From positions 930,001-994,000 of the forward strand of contig JAGYIQ010000002.1 of the NCBI GenBank assembly GCA_018402565.1: 64,000 nt of DNA, in the 5' to 3' direction. A model generated the notes under the pieces. It was given only the letters and a program-made list of their open reading frames with translations, did not search any database and was not told the DNA's origin. Each line of letters begins with the position of its first letter. The stretch's first letter is position 1. Made by a program: the position numbers and the translations under genes. Positions 50,606 through 60,283 of this stretch are shown piece after piece. This DNA is from Pirellulaceae bacterium (GTDB taxonomy: Bacteria; Planctomycetota; Planctomycetia; Pirellulales; Pirellulaceae).

Positions 50606-52318
50606 ATGTCCAACGATCCCTCATCCCAGCCGCAGTCCGAATCGATTTCCTCCGCCTCGCCTGCGGAACAGCCCAGCAAGCTAGAGGCTGACGTCACCCA
50701 GCCCGCCACGGCCGATTCGACTGTTGCCGAGAGCCCGGTCGCCGAGAGCCCGGTTGCGGAAGTACCTGCCGCGGACAGCCCCGTTGTTGAGGCTGCCGTA
50801 GCGCCGGTGGAAGTGGCGCCGGTGGAAGTAGCGCCGGTGGAAGTGGCACCCGTAGAAGCAGCACCGGTAGCCCCTGCAGCGGAAGTGTCAGCGGCAGAAC
50901 CGGTCGCAAGCCAAGTCGAGGCTGCTGCGGCCGAGGAGTCGAGTTCGGCTGGAGTGGCGGCTGGCAAGTTGGCCATCGGTTCTCAGCGAGACGGCGTCGC
51001 GGTCACCGAGCCCAAAGCAGTGGCTCAAGCCAAGGCCAACCCGTTGGCCACGGACGAAGCGGAAGTGCCAGCGGCCGAGGTCGCTCAGGTCCGCTCGACG
51101 CTGGGCTTGGACGGAGCCGACATCGACTTGAATCTGGATGACGCGGCTCTGGGCGATATGTTGGCCGGGCCCCCAGCGGAAAAGGGCAGCGACGAATTGG
51201 TCGTGGATCAAAAGTATTCGGCCAAGGTGGTCCGACAGAACGAAGAGAACGTCTTTGTTTTGATCAAGGACCGGTTCGACGGCATCATCCCGGTGCGAAC
51301 GTTCAAGAAGAAACCGGCCGACGGCGACGTGATTGAAGTGGTTGTCACGCGGCATAACACCGACGAGGGTCTGTACGAACTGCGGATCCCCGGCGGCGCC
51401 ATCGATGCGGCGGCCTGGGAAGATTTGGTTGTCGGCGCGTTGCTCGAGGTCAAAGTCACGGCCGCCAACACCGGTGGCCTGGAATGCATCGTCAACGGGA
51501 TTCGTGGCTTCGTCCCGGGCGGCCAGATCGACGTGGTCCGCGTCGAGACGTTTGGCGACTACGTCGGCAAGAAGATGGAACTGCAGATCATCGAAGTCGA
51601 CAAAAAGAAAAAGAAACTGATTCTCTCTCGCAAAGCCATTCTGGAAAAAGACCAGAAAGAAGCCCAACAGAAGTTTTTGGAGACACTGGAGATCGGCAGT
51701 TACTTCGACGGCACGGTCACCCGCCTGATGGACTTCGGCGCCTTCATCAGCATCGGCAACGGCGTTGAGGGCATGGCACATGTCAGCAAATTGTCATGGG
51801 ATCGGGTCAAGCACCCCAAGGATGTGCTGGCCGTCGGCCAAAGCGTCCGCGTCAAAGTCGACAAGATCAACAAAGAGAACGGCAAGATTTCATTGTCGGT
51901 CAAGGACACCATGACCAACCCGTGGTACGGCATTGCCGAACGATACCCGGACGGCACCATCCTCAAGGGCACCGTGACCAAGTTGGCGGACTTCGGCGCG
52001 TTCGTGGCACTGGAGGCCGGCATCGAGGGCATGGTGCATATCTCGGAATTGGCCCACGGACGAGTCTCGACCGTGCAATCGGTCGTGAAGGTCGGCCAAG
52101 AGCTCGACGTCAAGGTCCTGTCGATCGACACCAAGAAGCGTCGCATCGCCCTGTCTCACAAGGCGACCCTCGCGGCCCCCGCCGACGAGAGCAAGTCGCG
52201 GCAAAAAGTCGAAGTCGAAGAGACCACCCGTGAATTGGCCGTCAAACCCTCACGCGATAAGCTGCAGGGCGGGCGCGGCAAGAGCAGCGGCGGCGAGCAG
52301 TTCGGACTCCGCTGGTAG
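50606..52318 (+). CDS. rpsA: 30S ribosomal protein S1
   Basis: 570-aa RNA-binding ribosomal protein. Four S1 domains are visible at about 196-265, 280-345, 365-435 and 450-520 (DGTVTRLMDFGAFISIGNGV and KGTVTKLADFGAFVALEAGI mark the last two). The N-terminal 195 residues are unusual: acidic, Ala/Pro/Val-rich, with AESPV and EVAPV pentapeptide repeats (15-bp DNA period). E. coli S1 has six domains, so this is a four-domain form with a disordered extension. S1 helps leaderless or weak-SD mRNA binding; the role of the extension is unknown. Confidence 0.93.
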   Translation: MSNDPSSQPQSESISSASPAEQPSKLEADVTQPATADSTVAESPVAESPVAEVPAADSPVVEAAVAPVEVAPVEVAPVEVAPVEAAPVAPAAEVSAAEPVASQVEAAAAEESSSAGVAAGKLAIGSQRDGVAVTEPKAVAQAKANPLATDEAEVPAAEVAQVRSTLGLDGADIDLNLDDAALGDMLAGPPAEKGSDELVVDQKYSAKVVRQNEENVFVLIKDRFDGIIPVRTFKKKPADGDVIEVVVTRHNTDEGLYELRIPGGAIDAAAWEDLVVGALLEVKVTAANTGGLECIVNGIRGFVPGGQIDVVRVETFGDYVGKKMELQIIEVDKKKKKLILSRKAILEKDQKEAQQKFLETLEIGSYFDGTVTRLMDFGAFISIGNGVEGMAHVSKLSWDRVKHPKDVLAVGQSVRVKVDKINKENGKISLSVKDTMTNPWYGIAERYPDGTILKGTVTKLADFGAFVALEAGIEGMVHISELAHGRVSTVQSVVKVGQELDVKVLSIDTKKRRIALSHKATLAAPADESKSRQKVEVEETTRELAVKPSRDKLQGGRGKSSGGEQFGLRW

Positions 52319-52511
52319 CGTCCCCCCGATCCCTACATCCCGCACGCGGGGCGTGTGCGTTATGACGAACATGCCAGCCCTCGGCTCGCTGTTTCATTCG
52401 TGCTCGGCTTTCCGACGATAGGCCTCGTATGGCGGGTCATTGTGCCCGAACGCTGGGCCCCGCGATCTCGGTCGTGGGGTCACCCATCTCTGGCCCCTGG
52501 GAAGTGGACGC

Positions 52512-52766
52512 ATGTGGCGATCGATCTTTATCGCGTTGGGTGTTTTTTTGTGCCTGTTGGGTGCCGAGTTCCTGGCGTGCGACCACCTGGTGCTCCGCGG
52601 CACGATTCGTGAGCCAGAACGCAACTCCACGACGATGACCGTCAGTTATCCCGGGGCAGAGCAACCCGCTCAGCGGAAGATCTACGTGCCCAAGGACTGG
52701 ATGCCCTGGACCTTATTGGCCTCGGGTGTCGTTGTGCTGATGTACAGCGTGCGACCCCGCGTTTGA
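52512..52766 (+). CDS. Small two-TM membrane protein
   Basis: 84-aa protein with two hydrophobic segments, residues about 4-22 (SIFIALGVFLCLLGAEFLA) and 65-80 (WTLLASGVVVLMYSVR). The hydrophilic loop between them carries YVPKDWMPWTL. I recall similar small proteins ending in a P-DW-PW-LL--G pattern in planctomycetes, function unknown. It is immediately upstream of a secreted esterase-like gene. Confidence 0.65.
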   Translation: MWRSIFIALGVFLCLLGAEFLACDHLVLRGTIREPERNSTTMTVSYPGAEQPAQRKIYVPKDWMPWTLLASGVVVLMYSVRPRV

Positions 52767-52833
52767 CCCCCGCGGCTTGAGGAAATCAGCGCCCGAATCA
52801 GGGTTAACTCAACCGCAATTTGGGACAATAGAC

Positions 52834-55083
52834 ATGCGAATGCTATCCGCCAAGCGCCTGAGCGGCTGGCTGTTATTGGCCCTGTTTCTCGGGTCTGCCT
52901 CCGGTGCTCAAGGACAGGATCCGGCGTCCCCGCGTGAACAACTGGAGCGGTACTTCCGCCGCGAGACAGAACATCTGACCCACCAGAGCCTGTCGCAGAT
53001 CCAGACGGCCGCAGATTGGTCGACCCAGCAAGCGATCTATCGCCGACAATTGGCTGAGATGTTGGGCTTGGAGCCCGCCCCGCCGCGGACCGACTTACAG
53101 CCAGTGGTGACCGGCACCGTCGATGACCAGGACGTGATCGTCGAGAACCTGCACTTCCAGTCGCTGCCGGGCCTGTACGTCACCGGCAACTTCTATCGCC
53201 CGCGGGAGCAGGCCCAGCCGCTGCCGGCAATTCTCTATCTGTGCGGCCACGCGCGGGTCGCCGAGGGCGATGTGAGCTACGGCAACAAGACGGCCTACCA
53301 TCATCACGGCCTGTGGTTCGCTCGGCAGGGCTACGTGTGCCTGACCATCGACACGATTCAGTTGGGCGAGATCGAAGGGGATCATCACGGTACCCATCGC
53401 TTGAACCAATGGTGGTGGAATAGTCGCGGCTACACGCCAGCGGGTGTCGAAGCTTGGAACGCCATTCGCGCCTTGGATTATCTGGAGCAGCGACCGGAAG
53501 TTGATCCCGCGCGCATGGGTGTCACGGGCCGCTCCGGCGGCGGCGCTTACACTTGGTGGGTCGCCGCTTTGGATACACGAGTGGCGGCGGCCGTGCCGGT
53601 GGCTGGGATCACCTCGCTCCACAATCATGTCGTCGACGGCTGTGTCAGCGGTCATTGCGATTGCATGTATCACATCAATACTTACCGCTGGGACTTCCCC
53701 CAGATCGCAGCCCTGGTCGCGCCGCGACCACTGCTGATCGCCAACTCCGACAACGATACGATCTTTCCGCTTGATGGCGTGATCGACGTGCATACGCGGG
53801 TGCGACGCATCTACGACTTGCTGGGTGCGTCCGATCGCCTGGGACTGTGCATCACTCCGGGTCCACACACCGATACGCAAGAACTGCAAGTCCCGGCCTT
53901 CCGCTGGTTCAACAAGCACCTCCGCGATACGGAAGTACCCGTCGAGCGGGCCGCCGAAAAGGCCTTCACGCCGCAGCAACTGCGCGTCTTGGAAGCCTGG
54001 CCCGCCGACCAACGCGTGACGCGGATCCAGCATGAATTTGTACCCGCCGTTCCTAACACGCCCTTGCCCCGACATTGGCTCCCAGTGGAGACTGCCGCAG
54101 CGGAGTCCGCTCGCGTTGACGACCTATTGGCGACCGAGGTTCTCCCCCGATTCGCGGCGAACGACACGGTCACCTGGCCCCAGTTGGCAGCGGCGGCCGA
54201 AGTGGTCCAAGCGAAACTGGCACAACAGGTGTTCCGCGGCTGGCCGTCCGCCGATCGCCTGCCGGCACTGGACGTGGCGTTCGCCGGCACCGCGGAGCAC
54301 GCGGGCTGGCGGTTCCAGCAACTGACGTTTAACTCGCAGGCCGACGTGCGCTTGTCGCTCTACATCTGGCAGCCACCGGATCTGCCCCCTGCTGAGAACT
54401 CTGCCGCGGAGCGGACAAAGTCGCCCGCGGAGATCGCGTTGGCCCTGTACCAAGCCCCGCGGGACCAAGTCCTGCTGGTCGCCTGGCAGGCATTGGCTGC
54501 CGGGGCGACCTGGGAGCAGTTGTCGCCCGAGCAACAGTTGGCCATCCAAGATCGACTGGAAACTTGGCGAAGCGAGGGTCCGGCGGCCTTTGTCTGCTTT
54601 GCCCCGCGGGGGATGGGGCCGGCCGCCTGGGAGGCATCGCCCCAGGAGCAAATCCACATCCGCCGCCGCTTCATGCTGTTGGGGCAAACGCTGGCGGGCA
54701 TGCAGGTCTGGGACATTCGTCGTGCGCTGGAGGTCCTGCGGCAGGCGTACCCGGACTGCCCGCAGGTGTTGGAGGGAGCCGGGCCCGATGGCGGCTTGCT
54801 GCTGTGGGCCGCGCTCGGCCAGCCTGGTGTTTCCCGGCTGCTGCTGCACGATCCCCCGCCCGGGCATGCCGCCGGCCACGATTTGCTGAACGCCGCCAAA
54901 ATCATCGAGCCGCGGCAGCTGGCCAGCCTGCTCCTGGCCGAGGGCACCCAGGTGTCGCTCCTGCTGTCAGGACCGCAGGTGGCGGCCTGGGAGGAGGTCC
55001 AGGCAGCCCTGCCAAGTCGCCAAGGGGAAGCCACAAACAGGGGACGACTTCTGTTGGTCCGGTTGCCCGAGTTTTCACCCTGA
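52834..55083 (+). CDS. Secreted alpha/beta hydrolase, acetyl xylan esterase-like
   Basis: 749-aa exported protein with a signal peptide (RLSGWLLLALFLGSASGAQG). The N-terminal half is an alpha/beta hydrolase with the nucleophile elbow GVTGRSGGGAYTWWVAAL, the acid in IANSDNDTIFPLDG and a His in CITPGPHTDTQEL; the oxyanion region is ILYLCGHARVAEGD. The second half (about 440-749) is a second hydrolase-like domain with GAGPDGGLLLWAALGQPG but no obvious intact triad. Planctomycetes use many such secreted esterases on polysaccharides; the substrate here is unknown. I used the ATG at 52834. Confidence 0.82.
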   Translation: MRMLSAKRLSGWLLLALFLGSASGAQGQDPASPREQLERYFRRETEHLTHQSLSQIQTAADWSTQQAIYRRQLAEMLGLEPAPPRTDLQPVVTGTVDDQDVIVENLHFQSLPGLYVTGNFYRPREQAQPLPAILYLCGHARVAEGDVSYGNKTAYHHHGLWFARQGYVCLTIDTIQLGEIEGDHHGTHRLNQWWWNSRGYTPAGVEAWNAIRALDYLEQRPEVDPARMGVTGRSGGGAYTWWVAALDTRVAAAVPVAGITSLHNHVVDGCVSGHCDCMYHINTYRWDFPQIAALVAPRPLLIANSDNDTIFPLDGVIDVHTRVRRIYDLLGASDRLGLCITPGPHTDTQELQVPAFRWFNKHLRDTEVPVERAAEKAFTPQQLRVLEAWPADQRVTRIQHEFVPAVPNTPLPRHWLPVETAAAESARVDDLLATEVLPRFAANDTVTWPQLAAAAEVVQAKLAQQVFRGWPSADRLPALDVAFAGTAEHAGWRFQQLTFNSQADVRLSLYIWQPPDLPPAENSAAERTKSPAEIALALYQAPRDQVLLVAWQALAAGATWEQLSPEQQLAIQDRLETWRSEGPAAFVCFAPRGMGPAAWEASPQEQIHIRRRFMLLGQTLAGMQVWDIRRALEVLRQAYPDCPQVLEGAGPDGGLLLWAALGQPGVSRLLLHDPPPGHAAGHDLLNAAKIIEPRQLASLLLAEGTQVSLLLSGPQVAAWEEVQAALPSRQGEATNRGRLLLVRLPEFSP

Positions 55084-55192
55084 GGCCCCACCGCAACAGC
55101 CGGGCTTTTTCGGGGTAACCCGGGCAGGGACCGATCAAATCCACTGTTTTTATTTCGCCATGCAGTTAGAATTTTGGGGTGCCAATACGATT

Positions 55193-55262
55193 CTGGCTCA
55201 CAGGCTCACAGGCCGACTGGCTCATAGGCTGACTGGCTCATAGGCTGACTGGCTCATAGGCC
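55193..55262. repeat. 16-bp tandem array
   Basis: CTCATAGGCTGACTGG and variants repeat about four times between the esterase-like gene and the small acidic gene. Confidence 0.9.
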
Positions 55263-55290
55263 CCACATCCCGCTTGGAAAAGAACCCCCC

Positions 55291-55596
55291 ATGTCCATGG
55301 ACCCGTTTGACGAAAGTTTCGAGCAATTTGATATCGAGGATTTTGACGAGGACTTCGACGAGGACTTTGAGGCGGAAATTGCCGGCGAGTACGAACTGGA
55401 GAACAACGAGTACCAGGACTTTGACGATCCGAACTTGATCCCTGCCGTCGACTTCTGCGGTGAAAGCGATGACGACGAAGAAGAGCCGGCTCCGGCGGAA
55501 GAGGCCGATGCCGAGGGGGAGGCCGATCCGGATGCCGCTCCCGCTGACGAAGCCCCGGCTCCCACTGGAAAAGCCGGCAAGAAGGCTGGCAAGTAG
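55291..55596 (+). CDS. Small highly acidic protein upstream of ileS
   Basis: 101-aa protein, very rich in Asp, Glu and Ala with a basic C-terminus (KAGKKAGK). The N-terminal half has a regular FD-FDED pattern (DIEDFDEDFDEDFEAEI). No known domain. It lies 37 bp upstream of ileS on the same strand and is probably co-transcribed. Function unknown; the composition suggests a disordered protein. Confidence 0.7.
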   Translation: MSMDPFDESFEQFDIEDFDEDFDEDFEAEIAGEYELENNEYQDFDDPNLIPAVDFCGESDDDEEEPAPAEEADAEGEADPDAAPADEAPAPTGKAGKKAGK

Positions 55597-55633
55597 TTAA
55601 GGCTCGTCCGCAGGAAGAAGGAAGTCTCCCGCG

Positions 55634-58600
55634 ATGTTTCGCAAAATCTCGAATCAAGTCTCGTTTCCCGAACTCGAAAAACGTGTCCTGGCGTTCTGGA
55701 AAGAGCGACAGATCTACGATCAGTCGCTGCAACGCCGGGCGGGTGGACCGCGATTCGTCTTCTTCGAGGGCCCGCCCACGGCCAATGGGATGCCGCACCC
55801 TGGCCACTGCTTGACCCGAGCCATCAAGGACCTGTTCCCGCGCTACCGCACCATGCGGGGCGATTATTGCCAACGCAAAGCCGGCTGGGACACCCACGGA
55901 CTGCCGGTCGAGATGGAAGTCTGCAAGGAGCTGGGCATCCACTCCAAAGAAGACATCGAGAACTACGGCGTCGAGCCCTTCGTGCAAAAGTGCCAACAGA
56001 GCGTTTGGCGGTACATGCGGACGTGGGAAGAGCTAACCGAGCGTCTGGGCTTCTGGATTCACTTGGAACAAGCCTACGTCACCTACCATCAATCGTATGT
56101 CGAATCGGTCTGGTGGTCGCTCAAGACGTTGTTCGAACGCGGCGACTTGTATCAAGGTCACAAGATCGTGTGGTGGTGGGCCCAAGGTGGAACGGCGCTC
56201 TCCAGTGGCGAGGTGGGCGACGGCTACCGCGAAGTGGCCGACCCCAGCGTCTACGTCTGCTTTCCACTCGTGGATCGGCCGGACACGTCGCTCTTGGTCT
56301 GGACCACGACGCCGTGGACGCTGCCCTCCAATCAGTACGTGGCCGTTGGCCCAGAGATCGCCTATGCCACCGTGATCGATACCCAGAGTGGGCAACGGTT
56401 GATCGTGGCGGCCGACTTGGTCGAGACCCTGGCCAAGAAACGCAAGACCGAACTGACCGTCGAATCGACCTGCACCGGCCGGGACCTGTTGGGCCTGCGT
56501 TATCGTCCGCCATTTGATTATTTCTACGCCGGGTTTGGCCAGGCTCACGGACAACTGCTCGACGGTCAATCTGCCCCGTTGTATTGGCGAGTGTTGGCAG
56601 CCGATTTTGTCACCACCACTAGCGGCACGGGCTTGGTCCACCAAGCCCCCGCGTTTGGCGAGGTCGACCACGAAGTCTTGGTGGCCGAGCAAGCGAAATT
56701 TGTGGCCGGTCAACAACCACAGCTGTTCTGCCCAGTGGCTGCCGATGGCAAGTTCACCGCTGAAGTGCCCGACTTCCAAGGCCAATGGGTCAAAGAGTCC
56801 GACAAGGCCATCATCCGCGCCCTGAAAGAGCGGGAAGTGCTGTGGTTCCAGGAGCAGTACTTGCACGACTACCCGTTCTGCTGGCGAGCCGACAAAGATC
56901 CGTTGATCCAATACCCGCGACGCAGCTGGTTCATCCGCACCACCAAGTATCGCGACCAGATGCTGGCCAACAACCAACAGATCAACTGGTTGCCAGAACA
57001 CATCAAACAGGGTCGCTTCGGCAACTTCTTGGCGGATAACGTCGATTGGGCTTTGAGCCGCGAACGGTTCTGGGGCACCCCGCTGCCGATCTGGGTCTGC
57101 CAGGAAACCGGGCAAATGGAGTCGCTGGGCAGCTATGCGGAGCTGCTGCAGAAGCCGGGTCTACAGGGCACGGAAGTCTGGGAAGCTGCCCAGGCCGCCA
57201 ACCCCGAGTTGCCCGAGGACTTGAAGGTCCACAAGCCCTACATCGACGCCTTGACCTACGAGTCCCCCTTCGCCCCGGGCGCCCGCATGCAACGCGTCCC
57301 CGAGGTCATCGACTGCTGGTACGACTCGGGCGCCATGCCCTTCGCCCAATGGGGCTATCCGCAGAACGGCGGCAGCGACTTCGCCCAGCAGTTCCCGGCC
57401 CACTTTATTTCCGAGGCGTTGGACCAGACCCGCGGGTGGTTCTACTCGCTGACGGCCATCAGCACGATGTTGTTCGGTCCAGACCCCGCCGGCGAATCGC
57501 ACAACGCCACGCTGGCTCCTCGCGTCGCCTCGGCCCCCAACGCCGGCCAAGCCGTCGCCTACCCGCATCCGTTCCGCAACTGCGTGGTGCTGGGCTTGAT
57601 GCTGAGCGAATGGTGGGAGAGCAAAGATGGCAAGCAGCTGCGGCTGAACGAAGACGACGCGCGACGGGATCTGGGTGCGGGCTACTCGCACCACGTGGGC
57701 AAGATGTCGAAACAAAAGCGGAATTACCGCGAACCGTTCGAGATCTTTGACAACTACGGAGCCGACGTGCTCCGCTGGTACTTCTTTGCCTCACAGGCGC
57801 CGTGGAACTCGATCAATTACAGCGAACAGGCGATCAAGAACAGCATCCCGGAATTCATGCTGCGATTGTGGAACACCTACTCGTTCTTCTGCGAGTATGC
57901 CGTGATCGATGGCTTCAATCCCGCCAACGGCTTGTTGGGATTGGAACTCTCTGGCTCGGCCAATTCACCGGACCTGCACAGCTTGGATCAATCGGGCCTG
58001 CAACAACTGCCCGGGTACACCGCGATTGCCCAACGCGGTGAACTCGATCGCTGGATCATGAGCGAACTGCACCAGATGCTGGAGACGGTCGTGACAGCCA
58101 TGGACCGCTTCGAGAACTATCCGGCAGCCCAGGCCATCAACCAATTCCTCGATTCGCTCAGCAATTGGTACGTCCGCCGCAGCCGCGATCGCTTCTGGTC
58201 CAGCCAACCGCTGGAAGGCAGCAAACTGGAGGCCTACTGGACTCTGTACGAATGCTTGCTGACGGTCAACAAAGTGATCGCCCCCTTTGTCCCGTTTGTC
58301 GCGGAAGAACTCTGGAGTAACTTGGCCAGCGTGTTTGAGGATCACGCCGCTGAGAGCGTGCATTTGACCGATTACCCAGTCGCCCGCCCAGAACTGATCG
58401 ACCGCGACTTATCGCAACGCATGGCCATTTTGCGTGAGATCGCCTCGTTGGGCCTGCGAGCCCGGACGGAAGCCAAACTGCGCGTTCGCCAACCGCTGGC
58501 CAAGGTCGAGGTGGTCCTCAACAGCGATCAGCACTTGAGTTGGCTGGAGAGCCACCGCGAGATTTTGGAAGGCGAGCTGAACGTCAAGTCGCTGCACTTC

Positions 58601-59155
58601 ACGACCTCGGGTCAAGAGTACGTCAACTATGAAGTGATCCCCAACTTTCCGCGACTGGGACCCCGTTATGGCAAGTCACTGCCGCAGATCAAGGCATTTT
58701 TGGCCCAGGGATCCGGTGGCGAATTCTTGCAGCAACTGCAGACCACCGGCGCCATCAAGTTTGTTGTGGGCGAACAAGAAGTCGAGCTCAGCGCGGACGA
58801 TGTGCAAGTCCGCCTCAATGCCAAGCCGGGCTGGGCCGCCGCCCAAGGCCGCAATTGCGTGGTGGTGCTGTCGACCGATTTGGATGATGCCTTGATCCAA
58901 GAAGGCCAAGCCAAAGACGTCGTGCGTCTGATCCAAAATCGACGCAAAGAGATGGGCCTGGAATACACCGACCGCATCCGCGTTGGCTTGTTGACCGACC
59001 ACGCAGCCTTGGGCCAAGCCATCGCGGCCTGGCGCGAACACATCGCCAGCGAAACGTTGGCGGTGGAAGTGCAAGCCGCCGCACTGCCCGAGACACCCGC
59101 CCAAGATTGCACCATCGATGCTGCAGCCCTGACGCTGTACGTCCAGAAAGCTTAA
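55634..59155 (+). CDS. ileS: Isoleucyl-tRNA synthetase, eukaryote-like (IleRS2) type
   Basis: 1173-aa class Ia synthetase that charges tRNA-Ile. The HIGH-type motif is HPGH in [13 protein letters not shown] (about residues 46-58), the KMSKS-type motif is KMSKQ (about 690), and the CP1 editing domain lies between them ([20 protein letters not shown]). The length and the lack of a C-terminal zinc finger fit the IleRS2 group found in eukaryotes and some bacteria, which is often less sensitive to mupirocin (family knowledge). The C-terminal part includes the anticodon-binding helical domain and DUF5915-like tail. A PhoD fragment follows. Confidence 0.95.
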   Translation: MFRKISNQVSFPELEKRVLAFWKERQIYDQSLQRRAGGPRFVFFEGPPTANGMPHPGHCLTRAIKDLFPRYRTMRGDYCQRKAGWDTHGLPVEMEVCKELGIHSKEDIENYGVEPFVQKCQQSVWRYMRTWEELTERLGFWIHLEQAYVTYHQSYVESVWWSLKTLFERGDLYQGHKIVWWWAQGGTALSSGEVGDGYREVADPSVYVCFPLVDRPDTSLLVWTTTPWTLPSNQYVAVGPEIAYATVIDTQSGQRLIVAADLVETLAKKRKTELTVESTCTGRDLLGLRYRPPFDYFYAGFGQAHGQLLDGQSAPLYWRVLAADFVTTTSGTGLVHQAPAFGEVDHEVLVAEQAKFVAGQQPQLFCPVAADGKFTAEVPDFQGQWVKESDKAIIRALKEREVLWFQEQYLHDYPFCWRADKDPLIQYPRRSWFIRTTKYRDQMLANNQQINWLPEHIKQGRFGNFLADNVDWALSRERFWGTPLPIWVCQETGQMESLGSYAELLQKPGLQGTEVWEAAQAANPELPEDLKVHKPYIDALTYESPFAPGARMQRVPEVIDCWYDSGAMPFAQWGYPQNGGSDFAQQFPAHFISEALDQTRGWFYSLTAISTMLFGPDPAGESHNATLAPRVASAPNAGQAVAYPHPFRNCVVLGLMLSEWWESKDGKQLRLNEDDARRDLGAGYSHHVGKMSKQKRNYREPFEIFDNYGADVLRWYFFASQAPWNSINYSEQAIKNSIPEFMLRLWNTYSFFCEYAVIDGFNPANGLLGLELSGSANSPDLHSLDQSGLQQLPGYTAIAQRGELDRWIMSELHQMLETVVTAMDRFENYPAAQAINQFLDSLSNWYVRRSRDRFWSSQPLEGSKLEAYWTLYECLLTVNKVIAPFVPFVAEELWSNLASVFEDHAAESVHLTDYPVARPELIDRDLSQRMAILREIASLGLRARTEAKLRVRQPLAKVEVVLNSDQHLSWLESHREILEGELNVKSLHFTTSGQEYVNYEVIPNFPRLGPRYGKSLPQIKAFLAQGSGGEFLQQLQTTGAIKFVVGEQEVELSADDVQVRLNAKPGWAAAQGRNCVVVLSTDLDDALIQEGQAKDVVRLIQNRRKEMGLEYTDRIRVGLLTDHAALGQAIAAWREHIASETLAVEVQAAALPETPAQDCTIDAAALTLYVQKA

Positions 59156-59526
59156 ACGCCGACCTTCGAGGCGATCACCACCGGCCTGATCTGGGATGAC
59201 AAACAAAACTCAGAACAAGACGATTGGGGCACCTACCACTACGAGCGTGAAGCGATCTTTGACTGGATGCGTAAGCAACAGATCGCAGGTTGCTGCTTGA
59301 TCGGTGGCGATATCCATGTTTCCCCAGCCTCAACGTCCCGCCCCCTGCCCTGGTGCATTCCGCGGCTGAACCGCACGTGTTCCGGCGTTTGGCGGCCAGC
59401 CAGGATGCCTTGCATGTCCAGTGGATCAACCGCAATGACCGACGGATCTTTGAGGTCAAATCAACCGCCGCTGAACTGAGCGGATTCGTGAACGAAGTCG
59501 TGCCAGGTCAGCCCGTCGGGCAATGA
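59156..59526 (+). pseudogene. PhoD-like phosphatase remnant, frameshifted and truncated
   Basis: Directly after the ileS stop, frame 1 encodes TFEAITTGLIWDDKQNSEQD, then DWGTYHYEREAIFDW and CCLIGGDIHVS, the C-terminal part of PhoD/alkaline phosphatase D-like proteins (GGDIH carries the metal-binding region). Near 59325 the match continues in another frame: PPALVHSAAEPHVF, then LHVQWINRNDRRIFEVKSTA. The N-terminal about two thirds is missing. There is no start codon or ribosome site, and the 3' end overlaps the PhyH gene on the other strand. Confidence 0.8.
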
Positions 59527-60216
59527 TTCCTCTGCCGCGAATTCCAAGTGCAGAATGCGCCTGTGCCGGCGGGTGCCAGGCAGGGACGAACCACTGGCGT
59601 GAGTAATCAACGGCCGCATGGCCAAGACATCGCCGGCGGTGGCGAGAATCGTCACGGCTCGCTCCGCCCCGACACCGGGACTGGACTTCGAGGCATGTGA
59701 GCCCGGAATCACGCGGAGGGGCCCGTTCTCATCGGTCACATCATCCAAATGAATCCGCAGCGTCAACATTTGCTGCAGAACCTCATCGGCCGCGATCAAA
59801 TGCGGCACACCTGCCTTTGTGGTGGGACGAGAGAAATACGCCGAAGCGACCGTGTTGTCCCGGACGGCGACCGAGGTATCTTTGTGCCACATGAGGTTCC
59901 AAGTTCGGTCGGGTGGCTTGTCGAAAAACAAGGCCCGCACCATCCCATATCGTTTGCCCAGTTGTTCCCGGAGAAACGACAATAAAACCTCATTTTGCCA
60001 CAACGTCCGCACAGCAGGCAGCGACTGGAGCAAGTTCCGCGCGGCGTACACATGCCCGGCACTCGAGCGAGCGCCCATGTCCGGCGTGTCGTCGGCAAAG
60101 GTCGTACGACACAGGTCCAGCAGCCGTTCGATGACCTCCGCCGGCACGGCGGCCGGCAAGAGGCAAAATCCGTCACGTTGCAAGTCCCAATCGTTCATCC
60201 GATGCGATGGGTTCAT
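59461..60216 (-). CDS. Phytanoyl-CoA dioxygenase (PhyH) family protein
   Basis: 251-aa Fe(II)/2-oxoglutarate-dependent oxygenase. The iron ligands are His111 and Asp113 (WHKDTSVAV) and His206 (PLITHASGS), and the 2-oxoglutarate Arg is in RRHRRILHLEFA. The double-stranded beta-helix core spans most of the protein. The ATG at 60216 is used; ATG 60198 (MNDWDLQRDGF) is an alternative. Substrate unknown. It is on the same strand as the EEP gene upstream, 67 bp away. Confidence 0.9.
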   Translation of the reverse strand: MNPSHRMNDWDLQRDGFCLLPAAVPAEVIERLLDLCRTTFADDTPDMGARSSAGHVYAARNLLQSLPAVRTLWQNEVLLSFLREQLGKRYGMVRALFFDKPPDRTWNLMWHKDTSVAVRDNTVASAYFSRPTTKAGVPHLIAADEVLQQMLTLRIHLDDVTDENGPLRVIPGSHASKSSPGVGAERAVTILATAGDVLAMRPLITHASGSSLPGTRRHRRILHLEFAAEESLPDGLTWHDFVHESAQFSGG

Positions 60217-60283
60217 AACCAATGCTTGCTCCAAAACACGCTGCCGGTCGTGACCGTTACCAGTGCCCTGCACGACGCTCGCC

